64,000 nucleotides of DNA from JAJXWB01 sp965246795 (GCA_965246795.1 CBDFFN010000010.1:124001-188000), one strand, 5' to 3'. Shown: positions 8,540-17,247, numbered from the stretch's first letter. Numbers and translations: made by a program. Notes: generated by a model not told the origin, from the letters alone.

Positions 8540-10162
8540 ATGCCCCATCCGTTCGATCGCCGTTCCCTGCTGAAGGCTGCCGCCGGTTCCGCGACGCTTG
8601 CCGCCGCGACGGCCCAAGCCCAGACGCCGACGCCGACACCATCCGCAGGCCCGACGAAGGCCGGCGGCGCGCCGCTGAAATTCGGGCCGTCGAAGCCGTT
8701 TTCGTTCGAGGCGCTGAAGGCGCTCGCGAAACAGATGGCGGGCGAGCCCTACAAGGGTCCGGACAGGCCCGCGCCCGATGTCGTTGCCGAGATCAATTAC
8801 GAGGAATGGGGCAAGATCAAATTCGACATGGACTCGGCGCTTTATGCGCTGGGGACCTCCGACAGCGCCGCCCGCTTCCCGATCTCTTTCTTTCACCTGG
8901 GCAAGTTCTTCCCCAAGGGCATCAAGGTGTTCGCCGTGGACGGCACGCAGGCGCGGGAAATTCTCTACAGCGACAGCTATTTCGACATGCCCGTCGATTC
9001 CGTGGCGCGAAAGCTGCCGCCGGGCGCGGGCTATGCCGGCATCCGCATCCAGGAATCGAAGATCGGGTCGCTCGACTGGCGCAAGAACGATTGGGTCGCG
9101 TTCCTCGGCGCGTCATACTTCCGCGCGATCGGCGCGCTGCGCCAATACGGGCTCTCTGCCCGCGGCGTCGCGCTCGACACTTGGCAGGCCGGCCGTGACG
9201 AGGAATTCCCCGACTTCACGCAGTTCTGGATCGGCCCGGAAGAGGGCGACACGGTCACCTTGCACGCGCTGCTCGAAGGTCCGGGCATCACCGGCGCTTA
9301 TCGCTTCGTGATGGCGCGCGGCGAAGGCGTCATCATGGACATCGACTGCCAGTTGCATTTGCGGAAAGACTACATCCGCTTCGGCCTCGCGCCGCTGACG
9401 TCGATGTACTGGTTCTCGGAAACGAAGAAGACCGAGGGCGTCGACTGGCGGCCGGAGGTGCATGATTCCGACGGCCTCGCGATGTGGACCGGCGGCGGCG
9501 AACGCCTGTGGCGGCCCCTCAACAATCCACCCCGCGTGATGGCCTCTGCCTTCGGTGACGAGAATCCGAAAGGGTTCGGCCTACTCCAGCGCGACCGCGT
9601 CTTCGGACACTACGAGGACGGTGTGTTCTACGACCGCCGTCCTTCCGTGTGGATCGAGCCGAAAGGCAACTGGGGCAAAGGCACCATACAGCTCGTCGAA
9701 ATCCCAACCGACGACGAGATTCACGACAACATTGTGTCGATGTGGGTGCCGGCGGCGCCGACGAAGCCAGGCGACAGTTTCGACCTGTCCTACAAGGTCT
9801 ATTGGCTCGCCGACGAACCGTTTCCGTCGGGGCTCGCGAAATGCGTCGCGACGCGGCTCGGCAATGGTGGCGTTCCCGGTCAGCCGCGGCCCAAGGGCGT
9901 ACGGAAATTCATGGTGGAATTTTTCGGCGGCGATCTCGCGAACCTGCCGAAGGGGCAGCTGCCCGAATGCGTGCTTTGGGCCTCGCGCGGCACGTTCTCC
10001 TACATTTTCACCGAAGCGGTGCCCGACGACGTGCCCGGACATTGGCGCGCGCAGTTCGATCTGACTGCGGAAGGTATGGACCCTGTCGAGATGCGGCTGG
10101 CGCTGAAGGTCGGTGACAAGATCGTCACCGAAAGCTGGCTGTTCCAGTACCACCCGTTCTGA
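8540..10162 (+). CDS. Periplasmic glucan biosynthesis protein (OpgG/OpgD family), Tat-exported
   Basis: 540 residues from the ATG at 8540 with AAGGA upstream. The N-terminus is a twin-arginine signal (RRSLLKAAAG, then Ala-rich, cleaved near AQA), which is more like E. coli OpgD than the Sec-exported OpgG. The remainder (about 45-540) is the MdoG domain of beta-sandwich folds, ending in the conserved SWLFQYHPF-like tail. The family shapes or cleaves beta-1,2-glucan osmoregulated periplasmic glucans. The OpgH glucosyltransferase partner is not adjacent, so it must be elsewhere if present. The family call is firm; choosing between OpgG and OpgD is not. Confidence 0.9.
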   Translation: MPHPFDRRSLLKAAAGSATLAAATAQAQTPTPTPSAGPTKAGGAPLKFGPSKPFSFEALKALAKQMAGEPYKGPDRPAPDVVAEINYEEWGKIKFDMDSALYALGTSDSAARFPISFFHLGKFFPKGIKVFAVDGTQAREILYSDSYFDMPVDSVARKLPPGAGYAGIRIQESKIGSLDWRKNDWVAFLGASYFRAIGALRQYGLSARGVALDTWQAGRDEEFPDFTQFWIGPEEGDTVTLHALLEGPGITGAYRFVMARGEGVIMDIDCQLHLRKDYIRFGLAPLTSMYWFSETKKTEGVDWRPEVHDSDGLAMWTGGGERLWRPLNNPPRVMASAFGDENPKGFGLLQRDRVFGHYEDGVFYDRRPSVWIEPKGNWGKGTIQLVEIPTDDEIHDNIVSMWVPAAPTKPGDSFDLSYKVYWLADEPFPSGLAKCVATRLGNGGVPGQPRPKGVRKFMVEFFGGDLANLPKGQLPECVLWASRGTFSYIFTEAVPDDVPGHWRAQFDLTAEGMDPVEMRLALKVGDKIVTESWLFQYHPF

Positions 10163-10341
10163 GATTGGACCGCGAGTGTCCCCGCTCGCTGCGAGCAAGG
10201 CACACGGTCCTCTGAACATGATCAAAGGCAAGCAGGCGGGTCCGCGCCCCCACGAACCCGCCCGCTGCCCGGCGGAAGGGACAGGGATGTCTTCCGCCGC
10301 CGCAAACTTGTCACGCGCCGCGCGTGAACCGTTTGCGGAAA

Positions 10342-10551
10342 CTAGTGCGCTTTCGTCATCGCGATGTGCGATGCGGGCGCCACGTCGACATCGGGTATCT
10401 GCGCACGCACGGCCTGAACGCCGATGAACAGCGCGATCAGCGCGGGAAACAGCGCGAAATAGATGCGGATGACCGTGTCCGGTATCGCGAAAGTCGCGCG
10501 CCGCACCCTAGGCGAAGCCGACCTGGCGATCATCATTCTGGTTGCGATCAT
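10342..10551 (-). CDS. Small single-pass membrane protein, hypothetical
   Basis: 69 residues starting at 10551, where GAGGAGGGG precedes the ATG; an in-frame start 33 nt further upstream lacks such a site. Residues about 25-48 form one hydrophobic helix (IYFALFPALIALFIGVQAV) preceded by an arginine-rich stretch, so the short N-terminus is probably cytoplasmic. No known domain. It occupies the gap between the glucan gene and proB, divergent from proB. The rest of the gap (10163-10341) holds no feature I can support. Reality of the gene rests on the Shine-Dalgarno and the clean membrane helix. Confidence 0.5.
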   Translation of the reverse strand: MIATRMMIARSASPRVRRATFAIPDTVIRIYFALFPALIALFIGVQAVRAQIPDVDVAPASHIAMTKAH

Positions 10552-10673
10552 GGACCCCTCCTCGATCTTCGATGGAGCGACCATGTCATGCTCACCGCAA
10601 TCCGCTTGTGATCGGCGTCACAACAAGTACACGGCCCTTCAAACCCTCGCGCGACATGCGGTAAGCATCCTCC

Positions 10674-11801
10674 GTGACCGAAACTCCAAAACTCGAAACC
10701 TTCCGCCGTATCGTCGTGAAGGTCGGCTCGTCGCTGCTCGTCGATGCCGCCGCCGGCGCGGCGCGACGCGACTGGATCGAGGCGCTGGCCGGCGATCTCG
10801 CACGCCACCATGCGCGCGGCGCGTCCGTGCTCGTCGTCTCATCTGGCTCGATTGCGCTCGGCCGTAGCGTGCTCGGCCTGCCCACGGGTGCTTTGCCCTT
10901 GGAAGATTCGCAGGCTGCGGCGGCAGTCGGACAGATCGCGCTCGCGCGCCTGTGGTCCGAGGTTCTCGGCGCGCATAAAATCACCGCGGGGCAGATACTC
11001 GTGACGCTCGGCGACACCGAGGAACGCCGCCGTTATCTCAACGCGCGCGAAACCATCGGCCGCCTGCTCGATCTGCGCGCCGTGCCCGTCATCAACGAAA
11101 ACGATACCGTTGCGACGAGCGAAATCCGCTACGGCGACAATGATCGTCTCGCGGCGCGCGTCGCGACGATGGCGAGCGCCGATTGTCTCGTGCTGCTGTC
11201 GGATGTCGACGGGCTCTACACCGCGCCGCCCGCGAGCGATCCCACGGCAAAACACCTGCCGGTGATCTCGCGCGTCAGCGCGGAGATCGAGGCGATGGCG
11301 GGCGGCGCAGCGTCCATCCTTTCGCGCGGCGGCATGCGCACGAAAATCGAGGCGGCGAAAATCGCGACGAGCGCGGGCGTGCATATGGTGATCGCCGACG
11401 GGCGTGAACCCGCGCCGCTCGCGCGCATCGAGGCCGGTGCGCGCTGCACGTGGTTTCTGACGCCGTCATCACCGACAACGGCACGAAAGCGGTGGATCGC
11501 CGGGCAGCTCGAACCACGCGGCACGATCCTCATCGACGCCGGCGCGGAGCGAGCGCTGCAGGCGGGCAAAAGCCTGCTGCCGGCCGGCGTTCGCGCCGTC
11601 GAAGGCAACTTCGCTAGAGGAGACTGTGTGGTGATCCGCAACGAGAGCGGCGGCGAGATCGGCCGCGGCCTGATCGGCTACGACGCCGCGAACGCTGCGC
11701 GCATCATGGGACGCTCATCGCGCGACATTGAAGCGGTACTCGGTTTCGCCGGTCGCGCCACGATGATCCATCGCGACGACATGGCGCTCGGCGGCGACTG
11801 A
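10674..11801 (+). CDS. proB: Glutamate 5-kinase
   Basis: 375 residues, GTG start. The amino acid kinase domain (about 10-255) begins with VVKVGSSLLV and contains SSGSIALG, the VINENDTV substrate-binding motif and a LLSDVDGLY nucleotide-site motif. A C-terminal PUA domain (about 280-365) is present, as in E. coli-type ProB. It catalyses ATP-dependent phosphorylation of glutamate, the feedback-inhibited first step of proline synthesis. Many alphaproteobacteria have obgE-proB-proA together; here proB stands alone, so proA must be elsewhere. Confidence 0.96.
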   Translation: MTETPKLETFRRIVVKVGSSLLVDAAAGAARRDWIEALAGDLARHHARGASVLVVSSGSIALGRSVLGLPTGALPLEDSQAAAAVGQIALARLWSEVLGAHKITAGQILVTLGDTEERRRYLNARETIGRLLDLRAVPVINENDTVATSEIRYGDNDRLAARVATMASADCLVLLSDVDGLYTAPPASDPTAKHLPVISRVSAEIEAMAGGAASILSRGGMRTKIEAAKIATSAGVHMVIADGREPAPLARIEAGARCTWFLTPSSPTTARKRWIAGQLEPRGTILIDAGAERALQAGKSLLPAGVRAVEGNFARGDCVVIRNESGGEIGRGLIGYDAANAARIMGRSSRDIEAVLGFAGRATMIHRDDMALGGD

Positions 11802-11850
11802 CGGCGCTGCGGGTTGGCCCGCAACGCTGTCATTTATGCAATTTTGCCGG

Positions 11851-12240
11851 TTAGCGATGATCGCGAACGATCGGAGCCGTGCGGTGGTCGCGGACGATCG
11901 CTGCGGATTCGGTGCGATGATCCCGAACGATTGGCCCTGTGGATGCCGTGCGGTGATCGCGCACGACGACGCTGCGGCCACTGAGGGTCGGGGTCGTCGA
12001 CGTGTCGGCGGTACGATGATCGCGAACGATCGGCGCTTTGTCGCGATGGTCGCGAACGATCGTCGTGTCGGGTGTGCGGTGATCTCGAACGATCGGGGTA
12101 GTCACGCGATGATCGCGAACGATCGGAGATGCGCCGCCAGCCTGTGCGCACGCCGGCGCAACAAGAACGACTGCCAGGATTGCGAACCGCACAGCGCCGT
12201 TCGAGCGATTGAATGTGTTGCCGATCGTGCCCATCGTCAT
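11851..12240 (-). CDS. Secreted small repeat protein with eight VRDHR motifs
   Basis: 129 residues from the ATG at 12240, which has AAGGGA upstream. An N-terminal signal peptide (about 1-34, hydrophobic AILAVVLVAPA, cleavage near AQA-GG) is followed only by repeats of the form (P)IVRDHR(T), eight copies from residue 38 to the last residue. Codons of the repeats differ at third positions (for example GTTCGCGATCAT, GTCCGCGACCAC, GTTCGAGATCAC), which argues for selection on the peptide. The mature protein would be secreted, Arg/His/Asp-rich and probably disordered. It lies 109 nt downstream of Ku on the same strand. Function unknown; no known domain recognised. Confidence 0.75.
   Translation of the reverse strand: MTMGTIGNTFNRSNGAVRFAILAVVLVAPACAQAGGASPIVRDHRVTTPIVRDHRTPDTTIVRDHRDKAPIVRDHRTADTSTTPTLSGRSVVVRDHRTASTGPIVRDHRTESAAIVRDHRTAPIVRDHR
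11854..12129 (-). repeat. Eight in-frame imperfect repeats encoding IVRDHR
   Basis: The unit reads ATCGTTCGCGATCATCG on the minus strand. Spacing between units is irregular (24 to 69 nt, always a multiple of three), with one longer spacer encoding TSTTPTLSGRS. Variation is mainly synonymous. It covers the whole mature part of the small secreted protein. Confidence 0.9.
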
Positions 12241-12349
12241 GGTCCCTTTGTCGATCCAGCAACCATCGCTGGAATGCAGAGGAGTGTGACGCGAAAGCGG
12301 ACGAGCGGATGTGATGTCCGACACAGCATCGTGCGTCGGTTGACGGACG

Positions 12350-13339
12350 TTAGGAAGCCTTGCGTTTGGTCTTATTCGCAGCAGACTTCGCTGCAGGCGC
12401 CTTCGCGGCTTTCTCTGCTGTCTGCTTGCCGGTGATCGGCATCAGCATCTCGACTTGGCCAGCGACGCGCTTCTTGCCTTTTGCGGGCGTTTTGCCTTTC
12501 GCAGCGGCTGGAGCAGACTTTGCTGATGCCGACGACGGGGGCACCTTTGCCGCCTTGCCGCCCTTCTCGAGTGACTTGCGCAAAGCTTCGGCGAAATCGA
12601 TCACACCTGTATCGGAGGTCGCAGCACGACGCGGCTGCGCAGGCAGACCCGTCTTCTTGCGCTCCAGCATGGCGATGACCGCCTCTTCGTATCGATCGCG
12701 GAATGTCGTGGGATCGAACGCCGCGACGCGCGAAGAGACAAGCTGCTCCGCCATTTCCATGAGCGCCTTCTCGACCTTCATATCCGGCACGTCTTCGAAA
12801 TAGGCGCTCGCATCGCGGACTTCGTAGGGGTATCGGAGCGTCGTTGCGAGCATGCCCTTCTCCCAAGGCTCCAGCACGACGACGCGCTCGCGCTTCGACA
12901 TAACAAGCCGGCCGATCGCGACCATGCCCTTATGCTGCATCGCCTCGCGCATCGTGACGAAAGCTTCCGCGCCGACGCGGTCGTTCGGCGCGACGTAATA
13001 GGGCGCATCGAGGTAGCGCACGTCGATCTCGGCCTTGGGCACGAAGACATCGATGTCGATCGTCTGCGACGAGTCGATGGCGATTGCGTCGAGTTCTTCG
13101 TCCTCGACTTGAACGTAGACGCCCTTGTCGACCTCGTAACCGCGGACCTTGTCTTCCGTCGCGACGGGTTCGCCCGATCCCTCGTCCACCAGTTTCTGGC
13201 GGATGCGATTTCCGGTCTGGCGATTGATCTGGTTGAAACGGACCTTCTCAGTCGACGAAACCGCCGTGTAGACAGCGATCGGACAGGAGACGAGGGCGAG
13301 CTTCAGATAGCCCCTCCAGGTCGGACGCGGGGCGGCCAC
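12350..13339 (-). CDS. ku: Non-homologous end joining protein Ku
   Basis: 329 residues. The bacterial Ku core (about 5-255) starts with RPTWRGYLKLALVSCPI and contains the DNA-encircling beta-barrel, including the YYVAPND and VVLEPWEKGM stretches. The C-terminal 70 residues are rich in Lys, Ala and Pro (AKGKTPAKGKKR), a basic tail of the sort known to bind DNA. Homodimeric Ku binds double-strand ends and recruits LigD. No ligD is in this window, so the partner ligase is encoded elsewhere. The repeat-protein gene follows on the same strand. Confidence 0.96.
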   Translation of the reverse strand: MAAPRPTWRGYLKLALVSCPIAVYTAVSSTEKVRFNQINRQTGNRIRQKLVDEGSGEPVATEDKVRGYEVDKGVYVQVEDEELDAIAIDSSQTIDIDVFVPKAEIDVRYLDAPYYVAPNDRVGAEAFVTMREAMQHKGMVAIGRLVMSKRERVVVLEPWEKGMLATTLRYPYEVRDASAYFEDVPDMKVEKALMEMAEQLVSSRVAAFDPTTFRDRYEEAVIAMLERKKTGLPAQPRRAATSDTGVIDFAEALRKSLEKGGKAAKVPPSSASAKSAPAAAKGKTPAKGKKRVAGQVEMLMPITGKQTAEKAAKAPAAKSAANKTKRKAS

Positions 13340-13427
13340 GGCAAACTCCTACGCAACGAAACGTCCCCGGACTCTGGTGCAGTTTGGTTAACCGTCAATG
13401 ACGGCGGCGGCGGTTAAGCTTCCAGAG

Positions 13428-13533
13428 CCTCATCCTGAGGAGCAGCCGCAAGGCTGCGTCTCTAACGATAGGCCGATACGCTGCTGGAGGTCATCCTTCG
13501 AGACGCTTGCTGCGCAAGCTCCTCAGGATGAGG
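13428..13533. repeat. Palindromic element with CCTCATCCTGAGG ends
   Basis: A 106-bp element bounded by CCTCATCCTGAGGAGC and its inverse GCTCCTCAGGATGAGG, with further internal complementarity (GCCGCAAGGC; GCTTGCTGCGCAAGC). A second copy lies at 29120-29219. Elements of this sort are common between genes in Bradyrhizobium relatives. It sits downstream of trpS, just past the stop, where it could form a long hairpin in the transcript. Confidence 0.85.
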
Positions 13534-13543
13534 ATCGGGCATA

Positions 13544-14569
13544 TTAGCCCAGAAGCCCGACAATCTCCTTCACGGACTTCATCGTCTTCTCGGCGATGGC
13601 GCCCGCACGCTCACCGCCGTCACGCAAAACCGCATCGATGGAAGCGGGGTCGGCCTGCAGCCGCGCCATCTCCGCGCCGATAGGCGTGATCTTTGCGACG
13701 AGCAGATCGGCCAGCGCATTCTTGAAGGTCGAGAATTGCGCGCCGCCAAAGTCGCGCAGCACGCCCTCACGATCCGTCTCCGCCACAGCAGCAAAGATGC
13801 CGACGAGATTGTCGGCCTCGGGACGGCCCGCGAGACCGCCGACATCGCCCGGCAGCGGCTCCGGATCGGTCTTCGCCTTCCGAACCTTTGAAGAAATCTG
13901 GTCCGCGGTGTCGGTCATGCCGATGCGTCCATTCTCCGATGCATCCGACTTCGACATTTTCTTCGAGCCGTCGCGCAGGCTCATGACGCGCGTCGCGGGG
14001 CCGGCGATGACAGGCTCGGGAAGCGGAAAGAATGTTTCCGCGCCCTGCGTCGCCTGAATCGTCGCGGCGAAGTCGGTGTTGAATTTCTGCGCGATATCGC
14101 GCGTCAGTTCGAGATGCTGTTTCTGGTCGTCGCCCACGGGAACATGAGTGGCGCGATAGAGCAGAATGTCGGCCGCCATCAACACGGGATAATCGTAGAG
14201 GCCGATCGACGCGTTCTCCCGGTCCTTGCCGGCCTTTTCTTTAAACTGCGTCATGCGGTTCAGCCAGCCGAGTCGCGCCACGCAATTGAACACCCATGCA
14301 AGCTCGGCATGGCCCGACACGCGGCTCTGGTTGAAGACGATCGACTTCTTCGGATCGATGCCCGCGGCCAGAAACGCCGCCGTCACCTCGCGGATCTGCG
14401 CCACGAGTTCGCGCGGGTCCTGCGGCACGGTGATCGCGTGCAGATCGACGACGCAATAGAGGCACTCGTAGCTTGCCTGCATTTCGACGAAGCGTTTCAC
14501 GGCACCGAGATAATTGCCGAGATGCAGATTGCCGGTCGGCTGCACGCCGGAGAAAACAAGTTGGTTCAT
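13544..14569 (-). CDS. trpS: Tryptophan--tRNA ligase
   Basis: 341-residue class I aminoacyl-tRNA synthetase, the usual length for bacterial TrpRS. The HIGH-type signature is PTGNLHLGNYLG (11-22) and the KMSKS loop is at 204-208. It charges tRNA-Trp in the cytosol. The DIDLHAIT-like motif (CVVDLHAIT) and MAADILLY stretch are typical. Start at 14569 has no strong Shine-Dalgarno. The gene appears to stand alone, followed at once by the palindromic element. Confidence 0.97.
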   Translation of the reverse strand: MNQLVFSGVQPTGNLHLGNYLGAVKRFVEMQASYECLYCVVDLHAITVPQDPRELVAQIREVTAAFLAAGIDPKKSIVFNQSRVSGHAELAWVFNCVARLGWLNRMTQFKEKAGKDRENASIGLYDYPVLMAADILLYRATHVPVGDDQKQHLELTRDIAQKFNTDFAATIQATQGAETFFPLPEPVIAGPATRVMSLRDGSKKMSKSDASENGRIGMTDTADQISSKVRKAKTDPEPLPGDVGGLAGRPEADNLVGIFAAVAETDREGVLRDFGGAQFSTFKNALADLLVAKITPIGAEMARLQADPASIDAVLRDGGERAGAIAEKTMKSVKEIVGLLG

Positions 14570-14590
14570 CGAAAATAGCGTCTCGCAACT

Positions 14591-14670
14591 GTCATGCCCG
14601 CATCTGCGGACATCCCGAATTTTGCACGCGTCTTACTGGATTTCCGTCGCCGCGGAAATGTGGGTCCGAC
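14591..14670. repeat. Degenerate GTCATGCCCGC-type palindromic element
   Basis: GTCATGCCCGC...GCGGACATC is followed by ACTGGATTTCCG...CGCGGAAATG, the layout of the widespread rhizobial 'GTCATGCCCGCGAAAGCGGG' elements but with several substitutions. Related copies are at 57276-57348 and inside the AtuA-family gene at 60418-60482. It lies in the gap between the divergent trpS and TPR-protein genes. Confidence 0.6.
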
Positions 14671-14769
14671 ACGCGCGCATCGTCTCGCACGCGATACAGG
14701 ATGCAGCCTCGATGAGGCGCATCTGAAATACGGATCGACGATGACACACCCAACAAAGGGGATACGCAG

Positions 14770-15498
14770 ATGTTTCCACTCAAACACAAGCTCGGCACGA
14801 CTTTATCGCTACTCGTCGTTCTCGTTTCGACGTGCTTTGCCGGCGCTGAGACGGTCGAAGTCTTCCCGTCGGTCAAATTGACGAAGCACAGCTACGATGC
14901 GCCGCGCAACGAGCAACCGTTCTACGGCTTCCTGCCAAAGAGCGAGGCGCTGCTTGCCGCGGATCAGAAATTCATCGACTCGGTCGAGAAGAACACCGGT
15001 CGCGAAGTGGGCGCGGACCAGTTTCAGGCGATGGGTTGGGAGGCCGTAAAGAACGGCGATTACACAACGGCGGCGAAGCGATTCAATCAAGCCTGGCTAC
15101 TTGCACCCGGCCGCAGCGTGCCGGTGCACGGTCTGGCCATCGTGGCGGGTGCGCGCTTCGGCGATCTCGATTTCGCGATCGAACTCGCATCGGCTGCGGC
15201 TCAGTTGAAAGACCCGCTACCGGCACTTTCGGGTGATCAGGGCGGATTGCTCATAAAGGCAGGCAAGCCTGCTCTGGCCATCCCGTATCTGGAGAAGGCG
15301 ATGGCGGCGCTGCCCACCTGGGTCAATCCGCAGATCAATATGGCGACGGCAAAATTCGAGACGGGCGACGTCCGCGAAGCATGCCGGCTGCTCGGCAAAG
15401 TCAATCAGACGCTTGAGGAGCGTCCGGGCGCGCGCTCCGTCATCATCGACAACAATGTTCGATCCCTGACCGAGAAGGCGCATTGCGCTTCGTTGTGA
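14770..15498 (+). CDS. Exported TPR-repeat protein, hypothetical
   Basis: 242 residues. A signal peptide occupies about residues 1-25 (LSLLVVLVSTCFAGA). The rest is helical with TPR-like units, such as QAMGWEAVKNGDYTTAAKRF, FGDLDFAIELASAA and AGKPALAIPYLEKAM. It is probably a periplasmic scaffold for protein-protein contacts. AAAGGGG lies 11 nt ahead of the ATG. The last residues contain two cysteines (EACRLL, KAHCASL). No operon partner is evident and no specific role can be assigned. Confidence 0.75.
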   Translation: MFPLKHKLGTTLSLLVVLVSTCFAGAETVEVFPSVKLTKHSYDAPRNEQPFYGFLPKSEALLAADQKFIDSVEKNTGREVGADQFQAMGWEAVKNGDYTTAAKRFNQAWLLAPGRSVPVHGLAIVAGARFGDLDFAIELASAAAQLKDPLPALSGDQGGLLIKAGKPALAIPYLEKAMAALPTWVNPQINMATAKFETGDVREACRLLGKVNQTLEERPGARSVIIDNNVRSLTEKAHCASL

Positions 15499-15562
15499 GA
15501 GCCGACAGTCAACAAGCTGTCGCTTGGTGGATAGGAACGCCGAGTCGGCGTCTTGCTGATCT

Positions 15563-15940
15563 CTATTGCGGCGCAAATGGGTTCTTGAAGCCGCCGGCTG
15601 CCGGCGTCTTCTTCGGCGGATGCGCAAACGCGAGATAGTTGAGAAGCAGTTCGCGATCCGCGCCCTCGATCGCGGGCAGGTTGTGGCGCTCGGTCATCCA
15701 GACCAGCGTCTCGTCCCATTTCTCCCGCGTCATGCCTTGGTTCGCGACGAGGCGGTACGCATGGCATGCCGAACACATGCCGAATGCTTCGTCCCGCCCA
15801 GGACCGGCCGGCAGCTCCTCGATGCGTTCCTCGCGCGGCGCGGGCGTTGTTTGACCGAGGCCGCTCGATATCGTCGCGCTCGTCATCGCTGCGGCCAACA
15901 AGACGATTGTCGGCAGCCAGCACCCTACTTTTCTGCGCAC
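15563..15940 (-). CDS. Cytochrome c subunit of sulfite dehydrogenase (SorB-like)
   Basis: 125 residues with an N-terminal signal peptide (about 1-29). One c-type heme site, CSACH, lies at about residues 56-60 with a WDETLVWM helix and a C-terminal LLNYLAFAHP helix of a small class I cytochrome c. The start codon is 5 nt after the stop of the molybdoenzyme gene, so the two are coupled. By analogy with SorAB, it takes electrons from the Mo subunit in the periplasm and passes them to a cytochrome c pool. A generic cytochrome c is the alternative. Confidence 0.8.
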   Translation of the reverse strand: MRRKVGCWLPTIVLLAAAMTSATISSGLGQTTPAPREERIEELPAGPGRDEAFGMCSACHAYRLVANQGMTREKWDETLVWMTERHNLPAIEGADRELLLNYLAFAHPPKKTPAAGGFKNPFAPQ

Positions 15941-15945
15941 GTGCG

Positions 15946-17247
15946 TCAGCCCACAAGGATGGCGATGCGATGCAGCGCGTTGCCGCCGTACCCTTGCGGG
16001 TTCCAGTTCGATGCAACGTGCGGCTGCATACGGCCCTGGCTATCCGTCGCCCGCGACCAGATCTCGAAATAGCCGTCGGACGGCAGCCTGACCTTCGCGG
16101 TCCAACGCTGCCAATCGTATCGGTTCTTTGGTGCTGCGACCTGCGCCGACGTCCAGGTTGCACCGGAATCGATCGAGACATCGACTTTCGACACGGTGAG
16201 ATCGCCGGCCCAGGCGGCGCCGCGCAGAGAAAGTTCGCGTGCGTCCTTCGCGATGCGAGCGCCGTTGCCCGGACTAGTGAGGATCGAACGAACCGGCATG
16301 GATTCGAGAATACGCATGTTGGCGTCGTCGGTCTTGCCGCCGGGCACCATCGGACGGATCGGAACGCGGTAGGATGTGCCGGTCATGCCCTGTCCGTCGT
16401 GCTCACGGTCCCGGATCACGATCCGCTTCAGCCACTTATGCGACAGAGAACCGGGCCAGCCCGGAATGACGAGACGCAAAGGGCCGCCGTGAATGTTGGG
16501 CAGCGGCTGTCCATTCATCGCGTGAACGATGAGACAATGCGGCTCGAGCGCCTTCTCGATGGGCATGCCGCGCGACAACGTCTCCTTGCCGGTGTCCCCG
16601 GAGAGATGAAGGTCGGCACCGTAATGAGCAGTGTATTTCGCGTTTCCCTTGAGACCGATCGATTGGAGCACATCGACAAGCGACACGCCGGTCCATTCCG
16701 CGCATCCGACGCCACCGTTCGTCCAAGGATTGCCGCGCGCTTGCGGCGCGAAGAACGAGCGGCCGTTGCCGCCGCATTCCAACACCATGCGATAGGTTTT
16801 CGACGGAAAGCGGGACTTCAATTGCGCGACGCTGATCGTCAGCGGCGTGTTAACCTCGCCTTCGACCGTCAGCGTCCAGGCATCGGCGTCGGCGATCGGG
16901 TCCGGCAGCTGACCGTTGTTGCGGATGAAGAACTTGTCGAGGGGCGTGGTGTCATCGTCGAGAAGGCTCTCGGGCGTCTCGGCGACGAGAGGCCGGTCGC
17001 CGAGAAGGGTAAGGCCTGCGTTTTTGCCGGGGAATGTCAGGGCTTGCGGACCCGCTGCGACAGCCGGTGCCGCGGTTTGTGCGTGCGCCGCGCTTCCAAA
17101 CCCGCCTGACGTGGTCCCGCCGATTGGCAGGCTCGCACCCGCTGTGGCGCCCACAATGGCGACCCCTGCGCCGTTCAGCAGCTGGCGTCTGCTCGGCCCT
17201 GAGAGTCGGGTCGGTGAGGCCGCTCCGTTCGGATCGCTTCTACCCAT
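15946..17247 (-). CDS. Sulfite dehydrogenase-like molybdopterin oxidoreductase (SorA/SoxC family)
   Basis: 433 residues from the ATG at 17247, which has GAGGGAGG upstream. The N-terminus carries a Tat signal (SRRQLLNGAG plus a hydrophobic run), as expected for a folded Mo cofactor protein. The oxidoreductase molybdopterin-binding domain contains MVLECGGNGRSFF with the Mo-coordinating C158, and NIHGGPLRLVIPGWPG. A Mo-co dimerisation domain occupies about 300-433. The adjacent cytochrome gene favours SorAB-type direct sulfite oxidation over the SoxCD sulfane dehydrogenase; no other sox genes are here. Confidence 0.85.
   Translation of the reverse strand: MGRSDPNGAASPTRLSGPSRRQLLNGAGVAIVGATAGASLPIGGTTSGGFGSAAHAQTAAPAVAAGPQALTFPGKNAGLTLLGDRPLVAETPESLLDDDTTPLDKFFIRNNGQLPDPIADADAWTLTVEGEVNTPLTISVAQLKSRFPSKTYRMVLECGGNGRSFFAPQARGNPWTNGGVGCAEWTGVSLVDVLQSIGLKGNAKYTAHYGADLHLSGDTGKETLSRGMPIEKALEPHCLIVHAMNGQPLPNIHGGPLRLVIPGWPGSLSHKWLKRIVIRDREHDGQGMTGTSYRVPIRPMVPGGKTDDANMRILESMPVRSILTSPGNGARIAKDARELSLRGAAWAGDLTVSKVDVSIDSGATWTSAQVAAPKNRYDWQRWTAKVRLPSDGYFEIWSRATDSQGRMQPHVASNWNPQGYGGNALHRIAILVG

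Noticed and set aside
11853..12130. CRISPR-like array impression
   Set aside because: Repeats are short, imperfect and irregularly spaced, keep one reading frame, and differ synonymously; no cas genes.
11836..12435. Plus-strand open frame antisense to the VRDHR gene
   Set aside because: It arises from the GC-rich repeats, runs into the Ku gene, and has no signal or domain; the minus-strand protein has a signal peptide and a Shine-Dalgarno.
15766..17109. Plus-strand 447-residue frame opposite sorA
   Set aside because: Antisense shadow; Arg/Ala-rich composition without domain.
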